From: Actinopolyspora erythraea
GTDB taxonomy: Bacteria > Actinomycetota > Actinomycetes > Mycobacteriales > Pseudonocardiaceae
DNA length: 64,000 nucleotides
Reading direction: 5' to 3'
Assembly: GCF_002263515.1 (NCBI RefSeq)
Contig: NZ_CP022752.1
Coordinates: 2,232,001-2,296,000 of the forward strand
This document shows, piece by piece, positions 1 to 7,317 of the stretch. Position 1 is the stretch's first letter. Every line of letters begins with the position of its first letter. The notes under the pieces were generated by a model. It did no database searches and was not told where the DNA came from. It worked only from the letters and a program-made list of their open reading frames with translations. The translations under genes were made by a program, and so were the position numbers.

Positions 1-998
1 TTGATGAACTCCTGGGCCAACGTGGAATGGTCCGAGGAGCGCATCACGCCGAGCAGGTTCCCGCCCGCGAAGGCCGGCGCGACCGAACCGGGCTCACGTC
101 CCGGCAGTGGGACCACGTCGTAGTCGTCGCCCGCGGCCCCCTCGTTGACAGCGGTGCGGTTGAAATCCCCACCGATCGTCATGGCCGCCTTGCCCCCGGC
201 GAAGGCCTGCACACTCTCGGTCCCGGTCATCTGGGAGCACTGGTCGGGTGGGCAGATCGACGGGTCGAGCAGCCGGGTGTAGGTGCGAATGCCGCGACGG
301 GAGGGCTCGGTGTCGATGGTGGACCGCCACGAACCGTCCTCGCGTTCGGCGAGTTCACCGCCGAAGGCCCAGACGAACGGCATCATCGCGTAGGTGTACT
401 TGCCCCCGGCCGCGATACCGTACATGTCCGGCCGCTGCGAGCGGATCGTACGAGCGGTCTCCACGAGTTCGTCGAGGGTGCGCGGCGGTTCGAGGCCCAG
501 GTCCTCGAAAACGTCGGTGCGGTAGTACAGCGCCCTCACGCCGGTGAACCAGGGGACACCGTAGATCCTGTCGTCCACTTTCGCCGTGTCCAGCACCGAG
601 TCGGAGAGGTCGGAGGCGGCGGGCCAGTTCTCGACCATGCCGGTGAGGTCCGACATCCCACCCGCCGCTACGTAGCTGGCGAGGTCGGTGTTGCCGAACT
701 CCGCGACGTCGGGGGCGCTGGAGGGGTCGTTGAAAGCTCCGGTGAACCGTTCCGAGCGCGTGTCCACCGCGATGTAGCGGACATCGACGGTGACGTCCTC
801 GTGGGCGCTCTCGAACTCCCGCACCGCGGCATCGACCACTTTTTCCTTCGGTTCCCGATTGGCCTCGTCGAACAGCCAAACCCGGAGGGTTCCCGTCCGG
901 CTGTCCTCATCGGAGCCTGACTGGTCGACCTGCGGTGGGCCACAGCCCACCAGCAACGTGGTCGCGATCGCGACGGTGGCTAACTTCCAGAACCGCAT
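1..998 (-). CDS. ABC transporter extracellular solute-binding lipoprotein (family 1, sugar type), partial
   Basis: The gene runs off the left edge, so the C-terminus and any permease genes are outside the window. The N-terminus is a lipoprotein signal: MRFWK, a hydrophobic stretch, then the lipobox LVGC with the modified Cys at residue 19. The mature part has the family-1 solute-binding pattern (VRVLYYRTDVFEDLG-type lobe, NLLGV, GG.FN.. segments). It should be tethered outside the membrane and deliver a small solute, probably a sugar or amino sugar, to an ABC importer. A GGAGGT ribosome binding site (complement of 1002-1007) lies 3 nt before the ATG at 998. The upstream region carries a promoter and two operator-like palindromes. 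The substrate cannot be read from the sequence. Confidence 0.9.
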   Translation of the reverse strand, partial: MRFWKLATVAIATTLLVGCGPPQVDQSGSDEDSRTGTLRVWLFDEANREPKEKVVDAAVREFESAHEDVTVDVRYIAVDTRSERFTGAFNDPSSAPDVAEFGNTDLASYVAAGGMSDLTGMVENWPAASDLSDSVLDTAKVDDRIYGVPWFTGVRALYYRTDVFEDLGLEPPRTLDELVETARTIRSQRPDMYGIAAGGKYTYAMMPFVWAFGGELAEREDGSWRSTIDTEPSRRGIRTYTRLLDPSICPPDQCSQMTGTESVQAFAGGKAAMTIGGDFNRTAVNEGAAGDDYDVVPLPGREPGSVAPAFAGGNLLGVMRSSDHSTLAQEFI

Positions 999-1007
999 GA
1001 CACCTCC

Positions 1008-1024
1008 GTTGCGTTCAATGCAAC
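1008..1024 (-). promoter_or_regulatory. TTGC-type palindromic operator candidate upstream of the solute-binding protein
   Basis: The 17-mer GTTGCGTTCAATGCAAC has perfect GTTGC/GCAAC arms and 14 of 16 symmetric positions. It abuts the ribosome binding site of the solute-binding gene and lies just downstream of the predicted transcription start. A near-copy (15/17 identical) sits at 5716-5732 in the same position relative to the deaminase gene. The regulator may be the IclR protein encoded at 5889; that is inference. Confidence 0.6.
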
Positions 1025-1052
1025 GTTTGTTCTGTTCTGCGCAATGTGGTCG

Positions 1053-1092
1053 ATGCTAGGCGGACAGGGGAGTGGACACAAGGTCTAGACCT
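1053..1092 (-). promoter_or_regulatory. Promoter and dre-like palindrome of the solute-binding gene
   Basis: On the minus strand a -35 TTGTGT (complement of 1076-1081) is followed after 17 bp by a -10 TAGCAT (complement of 1053-1058), predicting a start near 1046. The perfect 12-bp palindrome AGGTCTAGACCT at 1081-1092 abuts the -35. Its GGTCTAGACC core equals the core of the Streptomyces DasR box (TGGTCTAGACCA). This suggests control by a GntR/HutC-family regulator sensing amino sugars, which is inferred from the motif only. Confidence 0.55.
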
Positions 1093-1284
1093 GTAAGAGT
1101 CCATCGCGGATGGAACCGCGTCGGCCGAGCACGTGAACCGAATGGGTTTCCCGTGGGTTTCGGAGGAGACGTTCACCGTCGAGCGTGGCGGGTGCCGTCC
1201 TTCGTGGCCGTTCCGCCACACCGGCCGGCGGGACCGAACTCCCCGCCGTCGCTTCCGCGCCGAGCACCCGCCCGCTGAGCTCGG

Positions 1285-2415
1285 CTACAGCGCCACCATC
1301 GCCACTCCGGGGGCCGCCACCGCCTCGATCACCGGATGCGGTTTCCCAGTGACCGTGTCACGCGGCAGGCGGGTCACCGTGCCCGAGTTCTGGTTGGCCA
1401 CGTAGAGCCAACGACCGCTGCCGTCGAGAGCGCAGTGCCGCGGCCAGGCCCCACCCGTGCCGGTCGTGCCCACCAGGCGCAGTCGTGCTCCCCCGTCGCG
1501 CACCTCGAAGTGGGCGATCTCGTCGTCACCCCGGTTCGTGACGTAGCAGTCCCCCGCGGCTGTCACGACCACCTCGGCGGGGTAGTTCTCCCCCTCGGCT
1601 CCGCTCGGTCGGGTGCTGACGCTCTCGCCCGGTTCGAAGGTGCCCTTCGCGGCGTCCCACGCCAGTACCGTCACGGTGCTGGCCAGCTCGTTGACCAGGT
1701 ACGCGTGCCCACCGTCCGGTCGGAAGGCCAGATGACGTGGTCCGCTGCCCGCCGCCAGGGACAGCCGCTGGTTCTCCCGCAGCCTGCCGGACTCGGGGTC
1801 GAGCCGGTAGGTGAACACCGCGTCCGCGCCGAGGTCTACCGCGACGACCCACCGCCCGCTCGGATCGGTCAGCACCTGGTGGGCGTGCGGTTCGCGCCGT
1901 TCCGAGGAGTGCCGAACCAGATCGGTCGACTCCCCGAGCCCGCCGTCCGGCCGCAGCCGGTGGACCACGACGGTTCCGTCGGTGTAGTTGGCCGTCAGCA
2001 GAAAGCGCCCGCTGGGGTGCACGCTGAGGTGCGTGGGACCGCCGCCCCGGCTGGACCGGGTGTTCAGGATCCTGGGGTTTCGCGGGTCGCGCAGGCTCAG
2101 CGCCGTGACCGAGCCGTCCGGGACCAGTTCGTTGGTGGCGTAGAGCACGTGGCGGTTGGGGGAGAACGCCAGCCATGACGCGTCGGGAACTCCCTCGACC
2201 GGGTGGGTCGGTCGCAGCTCTCCCGTCCCCAGGTGGTGGGCGGCCACGTCGAGCCCCCTGCCGGGCGGGTCGGTCCAGCTGAAACTGCCGAGGTAGGCGG
2301 GTCTGAGGTGGCCTTCCACCCGCGCCGCCGCGGAACCGGGCAGTACCGCGGCGGCGGTGCCCGCGGCGCCCAGGGAGGCCAGTAACGTACGCCGGCTCAA
2401 CGGATTCGCTGACAT
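1285..2415 (-). CDS. Tat-exported lactonase-family beta-propeller protein
   Basis: A 376-residue protein of the 6-phosphogluconolactonase-like (YbhE/lactonase) seven-bladed propeller family. The N-terminus carries a twin-arginine signal, SRRTLLASLG, followed by an Ala-rich hydrophobic stretch, so it is probably exported rather than cytosolic. Blade motifs such as HLSVHPSGRFLLTANY, HQVLTDPSGRWVVAVDLG, HLAFRPDG and HCALDGSGRWLYVANQNS recur. The open frame continues far upstream, but the ATG at 2415 has a good AGGAG site and begins the Tat signal. Its biochemical role is unknown; exported members need not be phosphogluconolactonases. It lies in the D-amino-acid cluster, same strand as its neighbours, with its own dre-like upstream site. 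Confidence 0.88.
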   Translation of the reverse strand: MSANPLSRRTLLASLGAAGTAAAVLPGSAAARVEGHLRPAYLGSFSWTDPPGRGLDVAAHHLGTGELRPTHPVEGVPDASWLAFSPNRHVLYATNELVPDGSVTALSLRDPRNPRILNTRSSRGGGPTHLSVHPSGRFLLTANYTDGTVVVHRLRPDGGLGESTDLVRHSSERREPHAHQVLTDPSGRWVVAVDLGADAVFTYRLDPESGRLRENQRLSLAAGSGPRHLAFRPDGGHAYLVNELASTVTVLAWDAAKGTFEPGESVSTRPSGAEGENYPAEVVVTAAGDCYVTNRGDDEIAHFEVRDGGARLRLVGTTGTGGAWPRHCALDGSGRWLYVANQNSGTVTRLPRDTVTGKPHPVIEAVAAPGVAMVAL

Positions 2416-2502
2416 GACTCTCCTGTTCTCCGTGCGGCGCCCGGAGCGGACACCGGAGGTGGGCCCCGGGCGCCGCCTGGGGGAGGCGATCTTCGTCGCC
2501 TC

Positions 2503-2536
2503 AGTCTGCCGCACCTTTCCTGGGTGGACTAGACCA
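2503..2536 (-). promoter_or_regulatory. dre-like operator over the predicted -35 of the lactonase gene
   Basis: TGGACTAGACCA at 2525-2536 matches the DasR-box core TGGTCTAGACCA at 11 of 12 positions. A minus-strand -10 CAGACT (complement of 2503-2508) lies 17 bp from the hexamer inside this palindrome, so binding would block the promoter. It resembles the site at 1081-1092. A regulator gene for it is not in the window. Confidence 0.5.
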
Positions 2537-2696
2537 AAATTCGCGATGGCGTTTTCCGGACAGACCCTTGCGTGACGCCGGCGAACTCGTCCGCGCGTTC
2601 GTGCGGAGTCCCCGGGGAACCGCCGCCGTGTCGTGAGGCTCGGGGCGGGAGCGTGGGAGTACCGTCGGGCCCCGACGGGGGGACGGGAAACCTCGA

Positions 2697-4301
2697 TCAG
2701 CGCGGGGCGGTCGCTCCGCGCCGGAGGGCGCGGCCCGGGGTGGCGTCGTTGCGTACCCCGTGCTCGAGTACCGGGACACCGTTGACCAGTACGTGTTCGA
2801 TGCCGCTCGGTAGCGCGCGCGGTTGTTCGAACGTCGCGTTGTCGCGGATCTCGTCCGGATCGAACAACACGAGATCGGCGACCATGCCCGGACGTACGAG
2901 TCCCCGGTCGTGCAGGCCGAGGCGGCGGGCCGGCGCGGAGGTCATGTGGCGGACGCATTCCGGCAGGTCCAGAAGCCCCAGCTCCCGGACGTAGCGAGCC
3001 AGGTACCGCGGGAACGTCCCCCAACCACGCGGATGCGGGCGCTCACCGGTCAGCAGACCGTCGGTGCCGACCGTGTGAATCCGGTGTCCCATGATGGCGC
3101 GTACGTTCTCCTCGTGACCGACGTGCATCAGACAGGAACTGCCCAGCTCGTCGGAAAGCAGCGTGTCCAGGTAGAGCTCGCCGGGAGCGACCCCGGCCGA
3201 TTCGGCCGCCTCCGCTATGTCCCTCCCCAGGAGGTGCCCCGTCCTGTCGGGGTGGCGTACTCCGTTGACCTCGATGACGCTCCAGTCGATCGGTATGCCG
3301 TGCGCCCCGTCGGAACCCTCGACCTCCAGTTCCCGCAGGATGCGGTCCCTGGTGCCTGGCTCGGAGAGCCGCCGAAGCGTGGCCTCGACCCCACCGTCGA
3401 ACACCCAGCTCGGAAGCAGTGCGTGCAGTGAGGTGCAACCGGCCAGGTAGGGGTAGGAGTCCAGGGTGACGTCGACGCCCGAATCCAACGCCTCGTCCAG
3501 CATCCGCAGCAGCTCGGGCGCTCGCCCGCGGTTGACCTCGAAGTTCACGGTCGCGTGCGCGAGGTGCAGCGCGCAGCCGCTCTCCCGGCTGATCCGGATC
3601 ATCTCCTCGTAACCCGCCAGTGCTCCCGCCCCGTAGCTGCGGTGGTGGGGGCAGTGGTAACCGCCGTGCTCGGCGACCACCTCGCACAGCGAGGTCAGTT
3701 CGGAGGTGGTGGCGTACATGCCCGGCGCGTAGGTCAGCCCGGAGGACATGCCGAACGCCCCCTCGGACAGCGCCCGTGCCAGCTCCCGGCGCATGCGTCC
3801 CAGCTCCGAGTCCGAAACGGGCCGGTTCTCCGGTCCCACGCACAGCATCCGCAGGGTGCCGTGCGGGACCAGGTAGGCCGCGTTGATGGCGACTCCGCCG
3901 TCGAGGCGATCGAGGTACTCGGCCACCGTGCGCCAGTCCCAGTCGAAGCCGGACGGGTCGCCGTTCCAGCCCGCCAGCTGCCTGCGCAGGTTCCGCAGCG
4001 TCCTGTCGTCAACGGGGGCGTAGGAGAGCCCGTCCTGCCCGATCACCTCCGTGGTCACCCCCTGCGCCACCTTCGCCGTGTGCCACGGATCGGTGAGCAG
4101 TGACAGGTCGGAGTGCGCGTGCATGTCGACGAAGCCGGGGGCAAGCACCAGGCCGTCGGCTTCGACGGTGCGCCTCCCGCGTGGCACGCCGGCTCGGTCG
4201 ACAACCGAGACACGTCCGGACGCCACCGAGACGTCCGCCTCGTAGGCCGGGGTGCCACTGCCGTCGACCACCCGTGCACCGCGAATCACGATCTCGTCCA
4301 C
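2697..4301 (-). CDS. N-acyl-D-amino-acid deacylase (D-aminoacylase, amidohydrolase family)
   Basis: A 534-residue amidohydrolase that should hydrolyse N-acyl-D-amino acids to a free D-amino acid and a carboxylate in the cytosol. The N-terminal composite domain IVIRGARVVDGSG leads into the zinc-binding HAHSD motif at residues 61-65. The family stretch GMSSGLTYAPGMYAT, then HHRSYG and HLAHA, supply further metal and active-site positions. The C-terminal return of the small beta domain ends in GIEHVLVNGVPVLE. The GTG at 4301 is chosen because an ACGGAG site precedes it and the protein then aligns with the family start. It sits 96 bp downstream of the deaminase gene on the same strand, so product and substrate match: released D-amino acids can feed that enzyme. 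Confidence 0.93.
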   Translation of the reverse strand: MDEIVIRGARVVDGSGTPAYEADVSVASGRVSVVDRAGVPRGRRTVEADGLVLAPGFVDMHAHSDLSLLTDPWHTAKVAQGVTTEVIGQDGLSYAPVDDRTLRNLRRQLAGWNGDPSGFDWDWRTVAEYLDRLDGGVAINAAYLVPHGTLRMLCVGPENRPVSDSELGRMRRELARALSEGAFGMSSGLTYAPGMYATTSELTSLCEVVAEHGGYHCPHHRSYGAGALAGYEEMIRISRESGCALHLAHATVNFEVNRGRAPELLRMLDEALDSGVDVTLDSYPYLAGCTSLHALLPSWVFDGGVEATLRRLSEPGTRDRILRELEVEGSDGAHGIPIDWSVIEVNGVRHPDRTGHLLGRDIAEAAESAGVAPGELYLDTLLSDELGSSCLMHVGHEENVRAIMGHRIHTVGTDGLLTGERPHPRGWGTFPRYLARYVRELGLLDLPECVRHMTSAPARRLGLHDRGLVRPGMVADLVLFDPDEIRDNATFEQPRALPSGIEHVLVNGVPVLEHGVRNDATPGRALRRGATAPR

Positions 4302-4397
4302 GCTCGACTCCGTTCTGTCGGGAGTTGCTCCGCACCCGGGCACCGGTTCGGCGGATCGTTCACCTCTGCGGGGAAGCGCCCGTCGCGGCCGGCGGGG

Positions 4398-5705
4398 TCA
4401 GAAGAAAGTGCGCACCAGGTCGACGACCTCCGTGCCGTCGACCAGCGGTACGAGCTGCCACTTGTCGAAAGTCGTGCAGGGGTGCGAGAGGCCGCACTCG
4501 ACCCAGTCCCCCACGGCGATCCCGGAGTCGGCGGGCACCGACATGAAGGCGTGCTGGTCCGCCAGCTCGGTGATGCGCGAGTCGCTCAGCGGTCGCGTGG
4601 TGCCGTCCCGCGCCAGCAGGGTGCGCGGCTGGGGTGGTTCCTGGTCGAAGGACGCGTCCCGCCTGCCCAGGGTGAGCAGTGCCAGCCCGGGATCGGGACG
4701 GGAGATCACCTGGGCGAGGATCCGCATGGCGGCCCGGAACGGTTGTTCGGGCCCCGCCAGGCGGTGAGCGCGCCCGAACGGGGACATGGTGCGGTACAGG
4801 CCGTGGTCGTGGGTGACGTACGAACCGCTCCGCAGCACGGGAACCACCGGTGAGTCCAGTTCCCACGGTGCGGTGAGGACTTCGGCGACCTGGTCGAAGT
4901 AGGAACTTCCCCCCGCCGTGACGACGATCTCCCCGGTCTCGTCGAACATGCCGGCCTCGGCGATGCGCGCTACCGCTTCGCGTATTCCCGCCAGGTAGGT
5001 GTCCACCGCGGTCAGGTCCTCGTCACTGAGATCGTGCGAGATCGCCCCCTCGTAGCCGCTGACGCCCACCAGCCGCAGCACGGGGCTCGCGGCGACGGCA
5101 CGTGCGACCTCGACCGCCTCCGCGACGGTTCTGGCGCCGGTGCGGCCGTGCTCTCCACCGAGCTCCACCAGCACGTCGACGGGCCGTCGTGGCCGCTCCT
5201 CGGTGAGAACTTCGGTCATCAGGCGCACGCCCGCCACGGAGTCCACCCAGCACCCGAACGAGAATCCGGGATCCGCGTCCAGCTCCCCGGCCAGCCAGCG
5301 CAGCCCGCTCACGTCGACCAACTGGTTGGCCAGCAGCACCCGGCTGACCCCGAACGCGCGGTAGACCCTGAGCTGACTGACGGTCGCCGCGGTCATCGCC
5401 CAGGCGCCGTGTTCCAGCTGCCGCTGGAACAGCTGTGGAGCCATGGTCGTTTTGCCGTGCGGGGCCAGCAGCACCCCCCGGTCCGCGCACCACTCGGCCA
5501 TCGTCGCCAGGTTGTGCTCCAGAGCGGCTCGGTCCAGCAGCAGTAACGGGCCCACGAAACCGTTCCGGGTGATGTCGGGTCGGCTCCGGAGGAACTCGGC
5601 GACCGTGTTTCCGAACGCTTCGGACGGCATCCCCTTGAAGCGCCAGTCGATCCGTTCGTCGTGAAGGGCTTCGACCGAGGCCCGGTCCATCGTCGCTGCC
5701 CGCAC
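4398..5705 (-). CDS. PLP-dependent D-amino-acid deaminase (D-serine/D-threonine dehydratase-like)
   Basis: A 435-residue fold-type III PLP enzyme of the DSD1/alanine-racemase-N family. The PLP lysine is in APHGKTTMAP (K85), followed by the barrel strands ending in ANQLVD, GGEHGRTG and GVSGYEG. The C-terminal metal-binding part shows GDWVECGLSHPCTTFDKW, the zinc His/Cys pattern of eukaryotic-type D-serine dehydratase. It should convert a D-hydroxy amino acid to a 2-oxo acid and ammonia through an enamine. GTG at 5705 has GGAG 5 nt upstream and directly follows an operator palindrome; an ATG at 5690 is possible but lacks a ribosome binding site. The divergent RidA protein could clear its enamine product. 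Confidence 0.9.
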   Translation of the reverse strand: MRAATMDRASVEALHDERIDWRFKGMPSEAFGNTVAEFLRSRPDITRNGFVGPLLLLDRAALEHNLATMAEWCADRGVLLAPHGKTTMAPQLFQRQLEHGAWAMTAATVSQLRVYRAFGVSRVLLANQLVDVSGLRWLAGELDADPGFSFGCWVDSVAGVRLMTEVLTEERPRRPVDVLVELGGEHGRTGARTVAEAVEVARAVAASPVLRLVGVSGYEGAISHDLSDEDLTAVDTYLAGIREAVARIAEAGMFDETGEIVVTAGGSSYFDQVAEVLTAPWELDSPVVPVLRSGSYVTHDHGLYRTMSPFGRAHRLAGPEQPFRAAMRILAQVISRPDPGLALLTLGRRDASFDQEPPQPRTLLARDGTTRPLSDSRITELADQHAFMSVPADSGIAVGDWVECGLSHPCTTFDKWQLVPLVDGTEVVDLVRTFF

Positions 5706-5715
5706 CAGATCTCCA

Positions 5716-5769
5716 ATTGCGTTCAGTGCAACTGATATTGCATATATTGCTAGAGTGTTGTCTAGCACC
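5716..5769 (-). promoter_or_regulatory. Deaminase control region: TTGC palindrome, AT-rich block and weak CTAG site
   Basis: ATTGCGTTCAGTGCAAC (5716-5732) differs from the 1008-1024 palindrome at two positions and likewise abuts the ribosome binding site of the downstream minus-strand gene. The adjoining TGATATTGCATATATTGCTA (5733-5752) is unusually AT-rich and probably contains the promoter. A degraded CTAG-centred box, TTGTCTAGCACC (5758-5769), resembles the two dre-like sites but matches only about 8 of 12 positions. The region lies between the divergent deaminase and iclR genes. Confidence 0.5.
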
Positions 5770-5787
5770 CAGTGGGATGGCCGTCAA

Positions 5788-5801
5788 CGGAACCGTTTCC
5801 G
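5788..5801 (+). promoter_or_regulatory. Inverted repeat upstream of the IclR regulator gene
   Basis: CGGAACCGTTTCCG has perfect CGGAA/TTCCG arms. Several IclR-family operators share a GGAA-N-TTCC layout, so this could be an autoregulatory site of the gene starting at 5889. The evidence is the motif and position only. Confidence 0.35.
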
Positions 5802-5888
5802 CGTGATGGCCCGACTCGCCGGCGCGGCCTGTTCGCGGTGTGCGCCGGCCGGTGCGGGGTGAGGAACGAGAGCGAGAGGGGCCGCGTG

Positions 5889-6641
5889 ATGAGTCAGAGC
5901 CTGCGGCGCGGACTCGCGTTGTTGACCGAGTTGGCCGAAGGGCCCCGCAACCTCGACCAGCTCGCCGAGGCGGTAGGGGTGCACAAGTCCACCGCGATGC
6001 GGTTGTTGCGCTCGCTGGAGACGGACAGGTTCGTCAAACGCTCCGACACGCACCACTACCGACTCGGGAGTGCCCTGTTCGAACTCGCCGATCGCGCCTT
6101 GGACGAGATCGACGTGCGGGACACGGCTCGCACCCACCTGCTCGAACTGGGGGAGAGCACCGGGCACACCGTCCACCTCGCGGTTCGCGAGAACGATCAG
6201 GTCGTCTACGTGGACAAGGTGGACAGTACCCACGCGGTGCGGATGTACTCCCGTGTGGGAGCACGAGCACCACTGCACTGCACCGCCGTGGGAAAGGTGC
6301 TGCTCTCCGAGATCGAACCCGCGCGGCGCCGGGAACTCGTCGCCGCGCTGGATCGCCCCGCGCTCACGGACAACACCATCACCGACCCCGAGGAGTTGTT
6401 GGCCGAACTGGACCGGGTCTCACGGTCCGGTTATGCCGTTGACCGCGGTGAACACGAGGACTTCGTGCACTGCATAGCCGCCGGAGTGCGCGATCCCCGT
6501 GGTGAGATCGTCGCCGCCGTGTCGCTGTCGACGCCGAAAGTGCTCCTCGACTTCGACGAGCTGCTCGGGTTGACCGGCGAACTGTCCCGCAGCTGCGACC
6601 GTGTCTCGTTCGAGCTCGGTTGGCAGCCACCGGATCACTGA
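5889..6641 (+). CDS. IclR-family transcriptional regulator
   Basis: A 250-residue protein. The winged helix-turn-helix is at residues 1-60, with LDQLAEAVGVHKSTAMRLL as recognition region. The IclR ligand-binding domain follows, with RVGARAPLHCTAVGKVLL and the C-terminal GVRDPRGEIVAAVSLS typical of the family. The ATG at 5889 is preceded by GAGAGGGG; the frame is open further upstream but that part is out of family. It is divergent from the D-amino-acid deaminase and 25 bp upstream of ridA. It is the likely local regulator of the cluster, probably a repressor relieved by a pathway metabolite. The ligand is unknown. Confidence 0.93.
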   Translation: MSQSLRRGLALLTELAEGPRNLDQLAEAVGVHKSTAMRLLRSLETDRFVKRSDTHHYRLGSALFELADRALDEIDVRDTARTHLLELGESTGHTVHLAVRENDQVVYVDKVDSTHAVRMYSRVGARAPLHCTAVGKVLLSEIEPARRRELVAALDRPALTDNTITDPEELLAELDRVSRSGYAVDRGEHEDFVHCIAAGVRDPRGEIVAAVSLSTPKVLLDFDELLGLTGELSRSCDRVSFELGWQPPDH

Positions 6642-6666
6642 ATCCCTCTCGAAGAGGAGGAGACGA

Positions 6667-7053
6667 ATGTCGCGGACCGTCGTGACGACTTCCAACGCCC
6701 CCACCCCGCCGGCGGGAGTTCCGCTCTCGCAGGCGGTGTGCAAGGGCAACCTGGTGCAGGTGTCCGGCCAGACCGGGGTGGATCCCACCACCGGTCGCCC
6801 GGTCTCCGACTCCGTCGCGGAGCAGACCGAACAGGCGCTGCGTAACGTCTTCGCCATCCTGGAGGAGGCGGGAGCCGGAGTGGAGGACGTGCTCATGCTG
6901 CGGGTCTACCTCACCGACGTGACCCACTTCGCGGAGATGAACCAGACCTACGCCCGCGTGGTCGGGGACCCCTACCCGGCGCGAACCACGGTCTACGTGG
7001 GTTTGCCACCCCACCTGCTCGTCGAGATCGACGCGTTGGCCGTGCGCGGGTAG
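6667..7053 (+). CDS. RidA family enamine/imine deaminase
   Basis: A 128-residue YjgF/YER057c/UK114 protein of normal family length. It shows the N-terminal VCKGNLVQVSGQTGVDP and the central VYLTDVTHFAEMN. The C-terminal PARTTVYVGLPPHLLVEIDALA carries the Arg and Glu that bind the substrate carboxylate and imine. RidA proteins hydrolyse reactive 2-aminoacrylate-type intermediates released by PLP dehydratases. A very strong GAGGAGGAG site precedes the ATG at 6667. Its place next to iclR and opposite a PLP dehydratase-like gene fits detoxification of that enzyme's product. Confidence 0.93.
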   Translation: MSRTVVTTSNAPTPPAGVPLSQAVCKGNLVQVSGQTGVDPTTGRPVSDSVAEQTEQALRNVFAILEEAGAGVEDVLMLRVYLTDVTHFAEMNQTYARVVGDPYPARTTVYVGLPPHLLVEIDALAVRG

Positions 7054-7317
7054 TGAGGCGGTTCACCCCGACCACGGGCGGGCGGGTTCCACCGCGACCG
7101 GCGCGGAACTCGGCCCGCCCCGTTCGGGACGCCCGAGCGCGTTCCCGGTGAGGTGCCGGTCCCGCCCGCCCGGCCGTGGCGGCTCGGTCGCCGCGTGGCT
7201 CCTCCGCCACGAGGGGAGGCCCCACTTCCGCGCCCGTGAGCTCCTCGCGCGTGCTCCACCGCGTCCGCACTCCACGTTCTCATCTTTTTCTTAGCCTCGG
7301 ACGTCAGACTGTCCGGG

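Noticed and set aside
2413-3024. N-terminal 200-residue extension of the lactonase frame
   Set aside because: It overlaps the deacylase gene, is Arg/Pro-rich, and the Tat signal with ribosome binding site marks the true start at 2415.
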